This document shows, piece by piece, positions 10,064-20,748 of a stretch of DNA of 43,244 bases (position 1 is the stretch's first letter; the number at the start of each line of letters is the position of its first letter). A program made the position numbers and the translations under genes. The notes under the pieces were generated by a model that worked only from the letters and a program-made list of their open reading frames with translations, made no database searches and was not told where the DNA came from. This DNA comes from Spongospora subterranea f. sp. subterranea (taxonomy: Eukaryota; Endomyxa: Phytomyxea; Phytomyxea; Plasmodiophorida), in assembly GCA_049724395.1 (NCBI GenBank), contig JAUGWO010000280.1:1-43244 (forward strand), given 5' to 3'.

Positions 10064-12269
10064 ATGACGACAGAAGCCGATGAAGAAAGAATGGCGCAAC
10101 TGGTCAATCTCAGCTTTGATATGATTACATTCTACCAATCTGCAACGGCACAAGTTGCGGATGCGACGCAGATCAGAGAAATTCTGCAGATTTGCTGTGC
10201 TGTTGCTGTTAGCGGGATACATCTATCGGAGTCTGCCTTTGACATTTTGTATAAACGTGTGGTTGACAAGCTGCGTCCTCGCCGTTCCAAAGGCGATTTA
10301 TTCAAGCTAGGTCCTTTTGTCAAGCAGGCATCAATAGAGGCCATCAATTACTCTCAACAGATACCTGGAAATATTGATGTCTATCGTGCCGTACTTCTAT
10401 CCGAGTACGGTATCGTCCATGATCGGGTGTTTCGGGAACATGATCTATATTCCATGATGGACATGAAACACGATGTACCTGCTTTGATTGACGATCTTCT
10501 CACCAAGGTCGATCATCCTGTCGTTGAGGACCTGTCTCACATTGATATTGGAGCATTATTCGATCATTCCAATGATGAGTCCAGATGGATCTTGGCCGTC
10601 AATCTCGTAAAGTATTTCGACATTTCCGTATTTGGGAAACCGGAAATACAATATCACGCCAGGTTATGGGATCCTCTCCTACGAGCATGTATGTGTGCAT
10701 TCTTACCGTCCAACATTGCATGTGAACTCGAGTTTCCTCTACACAAGGCACTTGTTGATTACCCTGTCCAGCATTATATCGATCTCGTCTTTAGGGCCAG
10801 GGGTCAAGACACCAAAGCGCATTCCATTCCCTTTCTGTTTGTTGAAATTTCTGCCCACCAGGTTGAAACTGGCGATCACAAAGACTTCCGAAAGATGGCA
10901 ACCGACATGGCGTCAGCAATGATCGCATTATTAGGTGTCACCCGTGATTTGCCACTTCAAGAAAAAGCCAAATTACGTGTGTATGGGCTTTATATTGGCG
11001 GAACACAGTTCGTACCCTGTGTTATTGTTCCGTTAATCCAATCTGAAGGCGTGTCAATGATTTTTTACTCGAATCGGGAGTGGACGTATAACCTAGCGAT
11101 GGGGTCCTCTCCGTCAAACAATATCACCGACGAGGCAGCGCCCGAAATTGACATTGATGTGTCAGATATCTTTGCTCTAGCTGATGCGATCGACATCCGA
11201 CGCCGCTAATAAGGCTGCGATTGCGGCGGCGAAGAGAGCCCATTCAATTTCGTTCCAACATGTTTCATATCAAGACATCGAAGAATCACTAACACCACTG
11301 TGGCAGTTTTGTGAGACTGTTCGCCAGTATGCATTAGAGACGCATTCGAACATCTTGACGTCTGGTGGTGACAACGACATGTTCCCATACCCGAAAACGT
11401 TTCGGAATCCTCCATCATCCAGACCAACACATTCATCTAGGACTCCGCAAAAGGACCCATCGAACCGACCTCGCAATTTGCCGAGGGTGTCGGGGCCATC
11501 TGACAATGAAAAGACGTCGTTGATTAACATGAAACCGCACGACGGAGCCTCAGTGGGTGTAAAGCAGAAGCCCAAGAGCACACCGCAAGAAGCGCGTTTG
11601 CTCTTGCTGGCACAAGGGCCCGGCATCGTCGTCCTTCATGATTGGCACGAGTTGCAATCTCAAGGCGTTGTTCTCACTGAGGAAGTGCTGGAAGATCCAC
11701 ATTTGGAAGGTTTATCGGTCAAAAAATTGGGTCTGTTGGCGATCCGATTGTTGGTCGATGGATTTGGTGCTCTCGATACTCTTTCTCGTGCTGACGTTGT
11801 CCATTGTGATATCTCTCCAAATAACTTATTGTATTCTCTCTCTGCTCAGGCGTGGCGCTTAACCGATTTTGATTGTGCATCGAGTGGACCTGGAATCGCA
11901 CACAGAGTGTTTGGGACTGACGGGTACATTATTACCCCCGAATCGCTTACATCGCTATCGTACTCGCGCGAATCGAATATTTGGAGCTTCGGAATGACAG
12001 CGAGGTTCTACTTGTTTCAAATCGAGGACGTGTACTGCAACATGTCCGATTATCGTGATCTGGGGGATCTACTGGCAGTGCTGCAAGGCGCGACGTGTTT
12101 TCTCATGTCCGAAAGTCCTGGTTATCGTCATTTGCCGCAATCATTGAGTCAGTTTTTGTCAACACGACATGCCGAATGGAACATTGCGGTTCGTAATATT
12201 GATAACCGGGTTATTGAGCCTCGTGACTTATCATCTGACATCCCTCCTGTCATATCCGTTGAAGCTTAG
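10064..12269 (+). pseudogene. second copy of the FunK1-like kinase, frameshifted
   Basis: Mirror copy of the kinase at 1712-3838. The N-terminal part (10064-11209) is very close to the left copy (for example PFLFVEISAHQVETGDHKDF is the same in both). Near 11200 one extra base relative to the left copy ends the frame with TAA TAA; the kinase part then continues in a second frame to 12269. The catalytic loop reads VVHCDISPNN, so the HRD arginine is Cys, and the APE region reads ITTPESLTS. The C-terminal tail (NIAVRNIDNRVIEPRDLSSD) is in frame here, unlike on the left. I see two breaks against the catalytic role (frameshift, HRD change), so this copy is probably not an active kinase. Confidence 0.8.
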
Positions 12270-12329
12270 CCACAATACAATTCTGTAATTTATATGAGTC
12301 ATCTGGTCATTGTCTACAACTGCTGGGTA

Positions 12330-12850
12330 CCCCTGACCTGTCATGGGGTTTCTACAGATGAACTCAGCTAAGGCAATATTGCCAATCAATTCTCGGACCC
12401 GTCTAATACAGTTCCAGTACAGCATTTTACATAGACAGTCCCATCAATTTCAGATCGTAAGTAGTCGTGTTCATGGGTTCTGTCGACTATATCAAAGTCA
12501 GCATACGCCTCGGCATCAAGCGACATCTGGGCAGTCTACGAAAATCGACATGAGATGAGGCGAAACCGGTGAAGCGTTCGCACCTGCAATGATACTGTCG
12601 TGAGGCGTTGCGACATGTCCATAGAGTATCAAAACATGGCACCATTTCCTCGAACAGGAAATCCTGCCTTCGCAGTGCCGGTCTCTACCAAAGTTTGTCA
12701 TGTCTTTCCTCTCTACGAACTTGTCGCGATAAAAGTGATGTTGAATACGTCCGGCCAGGGTTCGAACATCCAACATTTCTCGAGACAAAACACCGCATTC
12801 ACTGACCAATGCGAATGTATTTTTATTTCCCACAGTTTTCGAATAACTCA
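12330..12850 (-). pseudogene. decayed MULE transposase fragment (right arm)
   Basis: Mirror of the relic at 1040-1600. Minus-strand translation gives DVRTLAGRIQHHFYRDKFVE and FGRDRHC, aligned with the block before MTKFMEAGY in the intact transposase at 38996-39208. The region is frameshifted and has lost other parts of the gene. Confidence 0.65.
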
Positions 12851-13269
12851 TTCGTCATATATCTACACCCTCCAATCGACAAACTGCTTGACACGCCTAT
12901 CGATGCCAAGCTGAGTGACAATAAGACATTTTGAGAGATGCCTGATAATGGTGATCAAGAATCTGGCCACAGTGATCAACGGCCAACCCGAGTTTCTATA
13001 TTGTCCTGAAGGTGGCGACTCAAACTCCCGATCCTGAGTTCAACGACTGATGTCGGAACTAATGAAGAATGAGGACACACATCTGAACACGCAAAAGGTA
13101 TAATTGCAGGCAATATCACCAGTCTGGTGGTGCCTTTCGTATCTAGTAATACAACTAGCGACCATAATCAAAAGGAAAACCGCAAAACTTTATAAGACTC
13201 CGTTAGCTAAAATGAAATTTCCTCCAGGAATTCGACTTTCGTCGTCACCCGGTGGAGTCATTTTCGTGA

Positions 13270-14780
13270 CGTCAACTGGTGTTCCACCAACATATCTCCC
13301 TAAGACGTGGAGATATTATTACCGCCATCGCCCTGTTTCGCACCGACAAGTTAGGAATTGCCACCAACGCAGCATCGTTGAGCATAAAGGTTGGTTCCCA
13401 TATGTTATACGATTCGTCATATCCTTTCCACCTAATGAAAACTTCTCGTTCTCCACGCCGTGTCCTCTGTTTCACGATCAACTCGACTTTATACTCGGGA
13501 TCGGCACCCGCGTCAACTCGTTTTTCACCATCGTGGGCAACTGTTGTAGAATCGGAAGAGCCCTGTTGAAATATCCCAACATGTCGCATCCGTCGAACAT
13601 GTTGTACAACCTCTGTGCCATTCATGGTGTCTTGAACTCGATACAGAATATCATTTAACCTTCAGTATTACGCCACGGTCCAGTTCAATGACGATGAAGC
13701 TTCTTGTTGACTTTTTTGAGAACAGCTGGTGAATGACGGTCGACCAAATCTCCAACCTTGTAATCAACCAACTTCCTTCCGCAATTGAATTGGTTATTAC
13801 ACCTTCTGACCACCATCTCACGATTATATTCTGCGTCTGAAGAGCTTGTTGAAGACGAACAACATGAGTCCCGGCCTACAGGCGACATAGCATTCATAAT
13901 GTCGGTTATCATGAGATCCGAGGGTAAAATAAGATCTCGTCCAAAGGTCAAATGGAATGGGGTATCTTTAAACTTCTTGAGACACCTGTACGATACCCGA
14001 ACATGATTGCAGGCTCATGTTGATCCCAGTTTCGATGGGTCGATCTTGACAGCAGAGCACGTAACAACGAACCATTCGAATTTGGGCTGTACGCCGTTGT
14101 CCTCATCTGATGTATCCCAAGCAGTTTGGTCAATTCTGCGAACTCAACCGACATGAAATTCTGTCCCTGGTCAGTAAGGGTTCGGCTTGGACATCCATAC
14201 ACACAGATGAACCCCTCAAAGAACGTTCTCGCTAACGTGATGGCCGACGGGTCGGGAACAGCAATCTCCTCTGCCCAATTGGTATCAACATCCATCATCG
14301 TTAGTGAGTAGTTGTTTCCTGCTGCCGTTATAGGCAGCGGTGCAACAAAATCCAGCGCCATCACCTAAAAAGGGTGACTCGTGACCAGGGAAACTCGTAA
14401 TCCATAATGGTTCTGCACATGAGGTTTCGCCAGGGCTGCACTCCTTCCAGGCACGAATCCACCCGATAACATCATTGGTTATCCCAATCCAGAAGTATCG
14501 CTTGGAGATGAGTGGCACCGTGCGATCTCCTCCCTGATCACCAAGGATTCAGTGTGAAGAATGAAATCGACTTAAAACCTTTGGTCGGAGGTTTAGCGGT
14601 ACGAACACCTTGTTATCTACCATAACGACTCCCGACTCCGAAATCGAACTTCGATCCAGGAGATGAGTCAAAAAAGGAGAACGATACTCCTTTGATAGTG
14701 ACAATGTGCTTCCCGGCTTATTCAACAATGGACCTCGTACAATGGCGATCACCTTAAACCGACAATGACTGTGCGTCACC
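13270..14780 (-). mobile_element. Ty3/gypsy chromovirus fossil: integrase to chromodomain
   Basis: Reading the minus strand from 14780: a pre-integrase segment (VPLNLRPKVLSRFH), an integrase zinc-binding-type stretch, an integrase core (SRTLTDQGQNFMSVEFAELT, then TAYSPNSNG), the integrase C-terminal region, and a chromodomain (VFIRWKGYDESYNIWEP). The chromodomain identifies the chromovirus branch. The element is broken, with several interruptions, and lacks gag, protease, reverse transcriptase and a 5' end. It looks old. Its 3' end is shared with the right arm of the palindrome. Confidence 0.85.
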
Positions 14781-15254
14781 CTTCATACTACTAAGTGAGG
14801 AACTTGTTTCTTTCTTTCTGAAATCAACAGTAATTGCATAGATCTCGGCAAGAAAATAAAAAGTTACGTTTTCAGATTTGATTTTGACTGAGTAGTACTC
14901 CCTCTGTTCGGAAATAAAGGTCCTGTTTAAGAGTAAACTGCAAAGATTAAGGTATAGCACAACCTCATATCATAGAACTGGAAAATGATGCGCTCGTAAA
15001 GTGCTTTTCTCTTTCGAAATTTCCGCATCGCAAATTCCCATCTCGCCTCTAAAGAACTTCGTCGACCTGACAATTGACCTACGTTTCGATTTTTTGCCAA
15101 TTTTCTCTGTCGATTTCCGTAATTTTCAACTCAGTCAATAATGCTCAGATTGCGCCCGGGAAAGGCTCATTCGACTGGAATTTTCTTTGTAGGTGCGAGT
15201 GACCAAACATGGGCTTGTGGGATTTTGTGTCGGAGTGAGATCTGAACCCGTTTT
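14781..15254. other. intergenic, with a Stowaway-like terminal motif
   Basis: No coding region is recognisable. At about 14894-14925 the sequence TACTCCCTCTGTTCGGAAAT resembles the TA target plus terminal repeat of Stowaway-type mariner MITEs. I did not find a matching inverted end nearby, so this may be one end of a broken MITE or chance. Confidence 0.3.
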
Positions 15255-15614
15255 ATGCAATCGGGTTGTAATCATGACACGCGACTGAACAAGCGCGCCG
15301 TTGCCGCTGAGACAGCGGGAGATGTGGCGCCCATGACGCGTGCAATCTCATCAACCATTTCGACGATTGCGGCTGATGCGGTTGATCCCGTTCAACTGTC
15401 TGATAAGGACCTATCTGATGACAACAAGACCCAAGCAGTCAACGAATCGGCCTTGGTAGAAGACGTCGGCTCGTCTGAGTACTGGTCTCCGATCAAAATC
15501 AAACCATCGGGCGCTCGTAAACGTCGCCGACGATACGATGGAACTAGCCAAAGGACAAGGCACCGGAAAAATGAGAGGATCAGGAAAACTCTCCAGAATA
15601 ATCACAGGATCTAG
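15255..15614 (+). CDS. small open frame, unidentified
   Basis: An ATG-initiated frame of 119 codons: an Ala/Thr/Ser-rich first half, an acidic centre and a very basic C-terminus (GARKRRRRYDG, then RTRHRKNERIRKTLQ) that could bind nucleic acid or act as a nuclear signal. A second frame (15644-15868) follows 29 bp later and could belong to the same unit through an intron or a frame change. It sits among transposon debris, so it may be part of a retroelement ORF rather than a host gene. Confidence 0.25.
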   Translation: MQSGCNHDTRLNKRAVAAETAGDVAPMTRAISSTISTIAADAVDPVQLSDKDLSDDNKTQAVNESALVEDVGSSEYWSPIKIKPSGARKRRRRYDGTSQRTRHRKNERIRKTLQNNHRI

Positions 15615-16200
15615 GATTTTTTCCAACGGAAATTGAACCAGCAATGGCCACACCTTCGAATGAGGACATAAACCTGCCGTCTGGCGATGGCGACATTGCC
15701 CCCACCCCCTGTGTTTGGAGATGGGGTTGGAAGATGAGATCCTGCAGAACAGCGCTGGAGTTGTACCTTCATCAGGTACATCGGAACCGTGGTTGGGTTA
15801 TATTTACTAAGGAGGACGGAAAACGTCTGAGGGACTCGATCAAGCAGAGACAGAACTTGGCAATCTAGGCCAGTGGAGGTCGAGTTGGATACTGTATCTT
15901 TTACAATTCATCCTAATTGGGCGATAGAGATGAATGAATTGTCATGATGAGGGCAATCGAGCACTCTTTACGACATCAAGTAGGAAGACAAATGATGCGT
16001 TGCCCACCACGGTTGTTGGGTGTGCCAGATTCGATTAGAAACCACTGACGACCCCCGCCAATCTGGCAGAAAACCAATCATTACAACTACCCCAGCCCGT
16101 TCCACGCCAAACACATTATCGTAGGAGCCTAAGTCTTCCTTTGGTCACAACACCAATCCGACCCAGATCGAACTCCAACCGCGATTCATCAACGTCCCCC
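15615..16200. other. no recognisable gene
   Basis: Apart from a 74-codon open frame at 15644-15868 (Trp-rich centre WRWGW, unidentified), I see no gene, RNA or clear repeat here. The surroundings suggest degraded transposon sequence. Confidence 0.3.
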
Positions 16201-16364
16201 CGACTCGACTGCTGTCGATGAACCGCGTTTGGAGTGTGAGGAGATGAAGAACGAGAACCGTAGACTTGGTCATGATGATCTGGGTGACTGTCATATGATG
16301 AGGTTCCGACGACAGCTGAGAAAGCTGCCGGTTCTGACAGTCGTGAATCTAGCTAATGACGACC

Positions 16365-16772
16365 ACAAGTCCACCAATACACATTCCCAGCCTTTCACGT
16401 TCTGCCTAAGTTACACAAACCTGGAAAGACTGGAAGAGCGATCGTTCGGTGCTGCCAATTGGATTACGACTCCTTTGAGCATTCTCCTAGACGTTCTTCT
16501 TCACTCCGTGCAATAATCCAAGGTCCAGGTTGGTGTATTAGGAAGAGACACATCGCAGGTGACACGAAAAGAATGTGAACCGTAATTGATTCCTTCTATC
16601 GTGTCGTATCACTTGTTGAGAATTCTTCAGCATGTAGTTGCACTGATAATCTGAATGCTCAGAGAGGTCGTAATCCAATTGGCAGCACCGACGATCTGTC
16701 TTTTCAGGTTTTGTGTAACTTAGGCAGAGATCGTGAAAGGCTGGGAATGTGTATTGGTGGACTTCTAGAGAT
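16365..16772. repeat. short inverted pair of retroelement pieces
   Basis: About 125 bp at 16365-16490 (starting near AGTCCACCAATACACATTCC) matches the reverse complement of 16649-16772 with scattered differences. The two arms are separated by about 160 bp. Both carry the LPKLHK region, so they are two copies of one element fragment in opposite orientation. Confidence 0.8.
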
Positions 16773-16983
16773 TTGAAGATGGCGGGAGTGAAGACGGGAT
16801 AAGCGTGGATTATGATCCAGATTGCCGACCTTAAAGTATATGCCGTTGGGATCCTGTACATGTTGTTGAACCATCATATTGTAATCCTTGAGATGCTGTA
16901 CGACCAGGCCCAGATTCTTGTCTGATTGTGTAATCTTGACAAGCGGATTTCGACGTAAGGTTGTTAAAACAATTACTTGCTTT

Positions 16984-17002
16984 GCTGGCTGGCTGGCTGG
17001 CG
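16984..17002. repeat. (TGGC)n microsatellite
   Basis: Four to five tandem TGGC units. Confidence 0.8.
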
Positions 17003-17650
17003 TATGTAATTAGTGGAGAAGCGACGCTTTACGAGTTTCAATTGGTAACGGTCAATGAGTGCAAAAGATAAAGCAATTAAAGACGAAAAGCGCCGTTTAG
17101 CTAATCAAAGAAGAATGCTATAGTAGAGATCACTCAGGAAACTTTCATCAAAAAACGAAAACGCCACTCCTCCCCAAAGAGGCAAGGTTGTGCCGACAAA
17201 GCGAACTCAAAATCCTCCAACATCATCAAGCAAGCCAATTCCAAAACCAACCACAATCCGCAAGTCACGACGAACAAACGATGTGGGACGAAAAGGAAGA
17301 AACTAAAATTCGGCAGCTACGTAAATCTTTGTATATCCATAAGAATAGCTTTTATCAACCCATTCATCACAAACGTTCCAATCTGAAATTCTTAATTATC
17401 AAAATCCATAATCTAACTAACTTTGCCTACTGGAATTTTAGCTCTCGGCGTTAAATTCTGTCCTCGGCCGAAAGAACCAATAGCCATGACATATGCCCTA
17501 GCTTTCCAATGTTTACAACGCGCCGTCCGCATCAAAGACTTCTTGAACCAGCTAGATCCTAACGCTCTTCCTGGCACAGACCTTCATCCTAACCTACGTC
17601 TTCACAGCAGATTTTGATTGGAATTCGTAGGGCCTTGAAATAACGATCGA

Positions 17651-18809
17651 GACCGGTGTCATGTGCATCAGTCCAGGTGAGATCTGCTTCGTCTGGAGTG
17701 GGTTGCTTTTCCTCTTGTAATTTAGTTTCTTTGAAATTAGAAACGACACGGAATCGAGCATGATCTTTGGAGATCTTCAGGATTTCTGTATAACGGCGCC
17801 AAGGCAGGGCCTTATCTAAAAAATGTCTTTGATCTTCCTTGTGCAAATGACCATTCTCAAGATTGCAGTTGCCAAATTGGGTTTTAGGGTGGCCGTCCCT
17901 GGCGGGTTCACGCGTTGAAAAAGTCTAGTGATATCGATGAGGAGGTTGACGAAAAGTGCCCGTGATGGACCATTTGGCACCCATTTTATGTGGAAGACAG
18001 GATGGCTGCGAGAGGCGCTTCTGGCATCGATCTTAGCAAAACTTCTCGACACAAACATTTTCACATGGCTGGACGATATAAAACCGATGCAATCGTACTT
18101 TTGGAGGTCGCGAAGAATTAACAGTTGACTTTTTCGTTTTTTTGGCGACTCGGTCACTGAACTTCGTCAACGCGTGAATCTGCCAGGGACACCCGAATGC
18201 GCTCCAAACAGGAAACCATTGGATATCAAACATTCGAGTCGCCATAAGTTTCAATACTGACTGATCTTCTGAGAGTTCTGATTTTTTTCAGCATTAGCTG
18301 AAAAACATGTCGATTGCTTAGTCGGTATTGGAGCGTTGCCCGCTCATAGCCGGACGACATTCACGACAGCATAGGGACGGCCATACCTGGTATTACCTGT
18401 ACGAATCCGACCAAGTGCGTCTGACACCAAAACTGTTGAACGGTCCATGTCTGGTTGAGGAGTGTAATCGTTGGAAAAAAGGAACGCGATTACCATAAAC
18501 AGACCATAAAAATGAGATTTGACAGAATTTACACAACTTGGACTTCAGGTTCGGGACAATTCAGTTCTGAATACGCATTCGGCAGTCGACAATGTTTCTG
18601 ATTTTTCAAACTGTCCAAACGGTTCTAACCGCAACCAGAGGTCGATGTCGAAACAACGACCCCGTTGACTGATTTTGTGTTGGAGGAGAGTAGTCCGTGG
18701 CGGATCGATATGAAGTCCGTGACGGTGTATCCGGGTTGAGGGAACCCGAACCCAGTTCCAGACCTTCAAGGTCAATATTTGCCCGATTCCCAGGCGAGTC
18801 ACACCAGCG
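17651..18809. other. no confident gene; upstream region of MPP10
   Basis: Several open frames of 60 to 113 codons occur on both strands (for example 17816-18157 minus), but none has a recognisable motif or consistent splicing. The left part may be further retroelement debris. The last 100 to 200 bp before 18810 should hold the MPP10 promoter; I see no certain element in it. Confidence 0.3.
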
Positions 18810-20639
18810 ATGGGGGTTCTCTACGATGCCAACGACGCGTCGTCAGACGTGTGGAGCAAAGACGCATTCCATCGCCTCCGATCCTATATCGACGGCCCCG
18901 AGAAGTTCGTGGCCCCGTCGAGCGATGCGCAAACCGATCTACGCGAACTGGTGAAGATCATATACGATAACGCCGATCAGTCGGAGTATGGTCCGATACC
19001 GGAATTGATTGTGGACGGCGTCGATAGTGAGCAAATCTGGGAGGAACTAGAACTCAGATCTGTGCCATTGATTGATCAGATGAAACGACGAATTAGCGAA
19101 GAAGTGCGGTCGATGGAGCAGAAGAAGAGGAAAAAATCGAAAATGGAGGTCGCTGATGAGGAGGAGGAAGAAGATGGGCAGAGCGAAAGGATTGTTGAAG
19201 GCGGAGATGAAGAAGACGATGATGAAGAAGACGAAGAAGTCGCCATGGACAGTGTGAATGACGATGATGAGGACAGCAGTGAAGAAGATCGCGATGACGA
19301 TGATGATGAAGAAGATGATGATGACGACGAAGACGAATTCGATGAAAATGAGGAAGATGACGTGGTGATCAAGGGTAAATCCACCGACCAACCCGGGCTC
19401 GAAGATGAGTTCTTCAGCTTGGACGCCATGGACAAATTCGCCGACCAGATGGAGGATGACGGCGACGGCGACGGGTCAATGAACGGATCCAATGACGAAT
19501 CGAAATCGGGCGATGACGACAGTGAAATGGACGATGACGATGACGATCAGGTTGATCTGGGCGACAGTATCACTGGGAGCACAACCGCCCATTACAACGA
19601 CTTCTTCGACCATTCTCGGACGAACTCCACCGCGCTTCCAGATCAGGACGACGCCGACGACGAGTTCGCCGGCGTCTCCGAGTTTCGGAAACATCAGTTG
19701 AAACTGCAGAAAGAGATCAAGGAATTGGAAGAACGGAACATCGGCGGTCGACCATGGGAATTGATGGGAGAAGCCAAGATGTCGGATAGGCCAGCCGACT
19801 CTTTAATTGACGCCAAGCTCGACTTCGAGATGGCCGATAAACAGCCGGAATTGATCACGGAAGAGGTCACCAAAACGATCGAAGAACTGATTGCGCAAAG
19901 GATCAGGGATCGATCGTGGGACGACGTCGAAAGGAAGGCGGAACCGGTGGCGAAACCGTTCAAGGCCAGGAGCGAGCTGGAGACCGATAAGAGTCAGATC
20001 GGTCTGGCCGAGATCTACGAGAAGGAGTACGTGGCGAAGGCGACCGGCGTTGACGACGCCGATCAAGAGCTGTCCAAAGAGCACAAAGAAATCGCGTCGA
20101 TATTCGCGAGCCTCTGCTATAAGTTGGACGCGCTGTCCAACTTCCATTTCACACCGAAAGCGGCCAGGGAAGAGGATGTGATCAGGGTGAATGCGCCGGC
20201 GATCTCGATGGAGGAAGCGATCCCGATGGCCGTCAGCTTGGCGCAGACGATTGCGCCGGAAGAGATCTTCAAGGGCGACAAGGTGCAGCCGGCGTCGGCG
20301 CTGGAGCGAACCAGGGAAGAGAAGCGCGCTCTGCGACGATCGCACAAGCAGAAGTCGAAGAAGAGCAAAGCGCAAAAAGCGGAGGAAGACCGGGCCAGGG
20401 CCAAATACGACGACAAGTTCCGAGAAAAGAAGGAGCGGCAGTCGGCGTTGAAGCTGATCGCCGATGGGCGGAATAATATCGTCAAAGGCAAAACCGACAA
20501 GGACGCAACCGAATACACCCGGTCCACGTCGTTCTTCAAGAATATTCAGGAGTCCGAGAACAAAAGGGGCCACAAGGCGCCCCGTCCATCTGCGACAGAT
20601 AAACCTATCGGACCGTCGTCAATATCATTCAAGCTATAA
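18810..20639 (+). CDS. MPP10: U3 small nucleolar ribonucleoprotein MPP10
   Basis: Intronless, 609 residues. MPP10 is a component of the SSU processome that binds the U3 snoRNP with IMP3 and IMP4 and is needed for early 18S rRNA cleavages in the nucleolus. Family marks seen: long acidic runs (residues about 115-260) typical of MPP10, DEFFSLDAMDKF, GRPWELMGEAKMSDRPADSL, LITEEVTKTIEELIAQRI, SWDDVERK, GLAEIYEKEYV, KLDALSNFHFTPK and MEEAIPMAVSLAQTIAPEEI, in the usual order, then a basic C-terminus (EEKRALRRSHKQKSKKSKAQ). Length is within the usual range (roughly 560-680). The start ATG at 18810 opens the conserved N-terminal region. It is convergent with the CFAP97 gene, whose stop lies 109 bp downstream. 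Frames on the opposite strand here are low-complexity shadows. Confidence 0.97.
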   Translation: MGVLYDANDASSDVWSKDAFHRLRSYIDGPEKFVAPSSDAQTDLRELVKIIYDNADQSEYGPIPELIVDGVDSEQIWEELELRSVPLIDQMKRRISEEVRSMEQKKRKKSKMEVADEEEEEDGQSERIVEGGDEEDDDEEDEEVAMDSVNDDDEDSSEEDRDDDDDEEDDDDDEDEFDENEEDDVVIKGKSTDQPGLEDEFFSLDAMDKFADQMEDDGDGDGSMNGSNDESKSGDDDSEMDDDDDDQVDLGDSITGSTTAHYNDFFDHSRTNSTALPDQDDADDEFAGVSEFRKHQLKLQKEIKELEERNIGGRPWELMGEAKMSDRPADSLIDAKLDFEMADKQPELITEEVTKTIEELIAQRIRDRSWDDVERKAEPVAKPFKARSELETDKSQIGLAEIYEKEYVAKATGVDDADQELSKEHKEIASIFASLCYKLDALSNFHFTPKAAREEDVIRVNAPAISMEEAIPMAVSLAQTIAPEEIFKGDKVQPASALERTREEKRALRRSHKQKSKKSKAQKAEEDRARAKYDDKFREKKERQSALKLIADGRNNIVKGKTDKDATEYTRSTSFFKNIQESENKRGHKAPRPSATDKPIGPSSISFKL

Positions 20640-20748
20640 TATCGCCCACAAAATAAACTTAAACCATTATTTCATTGATCAGGATTGTATTTGATTCGAT
20701 TGGGAAAAATACCGTTTTGCAAAACCACAGAGATCGGTTTCTTTCCAG

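Larger units (their letters stand above)
8138..13400 (-). repeat. right arm of giant inverted repeat
   Basis: Mirror of about 480-8137: satellite, 98-bp unique stretch (9966-10063), kinase pseudogene, MULE relic, chromovirus 3' end. The outer limit lies within the chromodomain of the fossil at 13270-14780. Beyond about 13400 the chromovirus continues here while the left side becomes unrelated sequence. Confidence 0.9.
16200..17650. mobile_element. scattered fragments of a Penelope-like retroelement
   Basis: On the plus strand at 16390-16515, two frames together hold LPKLHKPGKTG and AANWITTPLSILLDVLLHSV, the signature around the first reverse transcriptase motifs of Penelope-like elements. 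At 17425-17560 (plus) is a segment like the region before that domain (ILALGVKFCPRPKEP). A second piece of the LPKLHK region lies inverted at 16649-16772. The element is broken into short parts and clearly old; I did not find a GIY-YIG endonuclease domain. Confidence 0.5.

Noticed and set aside
480-13400. Palindrome as a pure assembly artefact (a fold-back read)
   Set aside because: The arms differ in sequence, in array length and in pseudogene state, which a self-copied read would not show. A misjoin of two real loci remains possible.
19047-20573. Minus-strand open frames over MPP10
   Set aside because: They mirror the acidic repeats of MPP10 as poly-Ser and hydrophobic runs and lack any domain.
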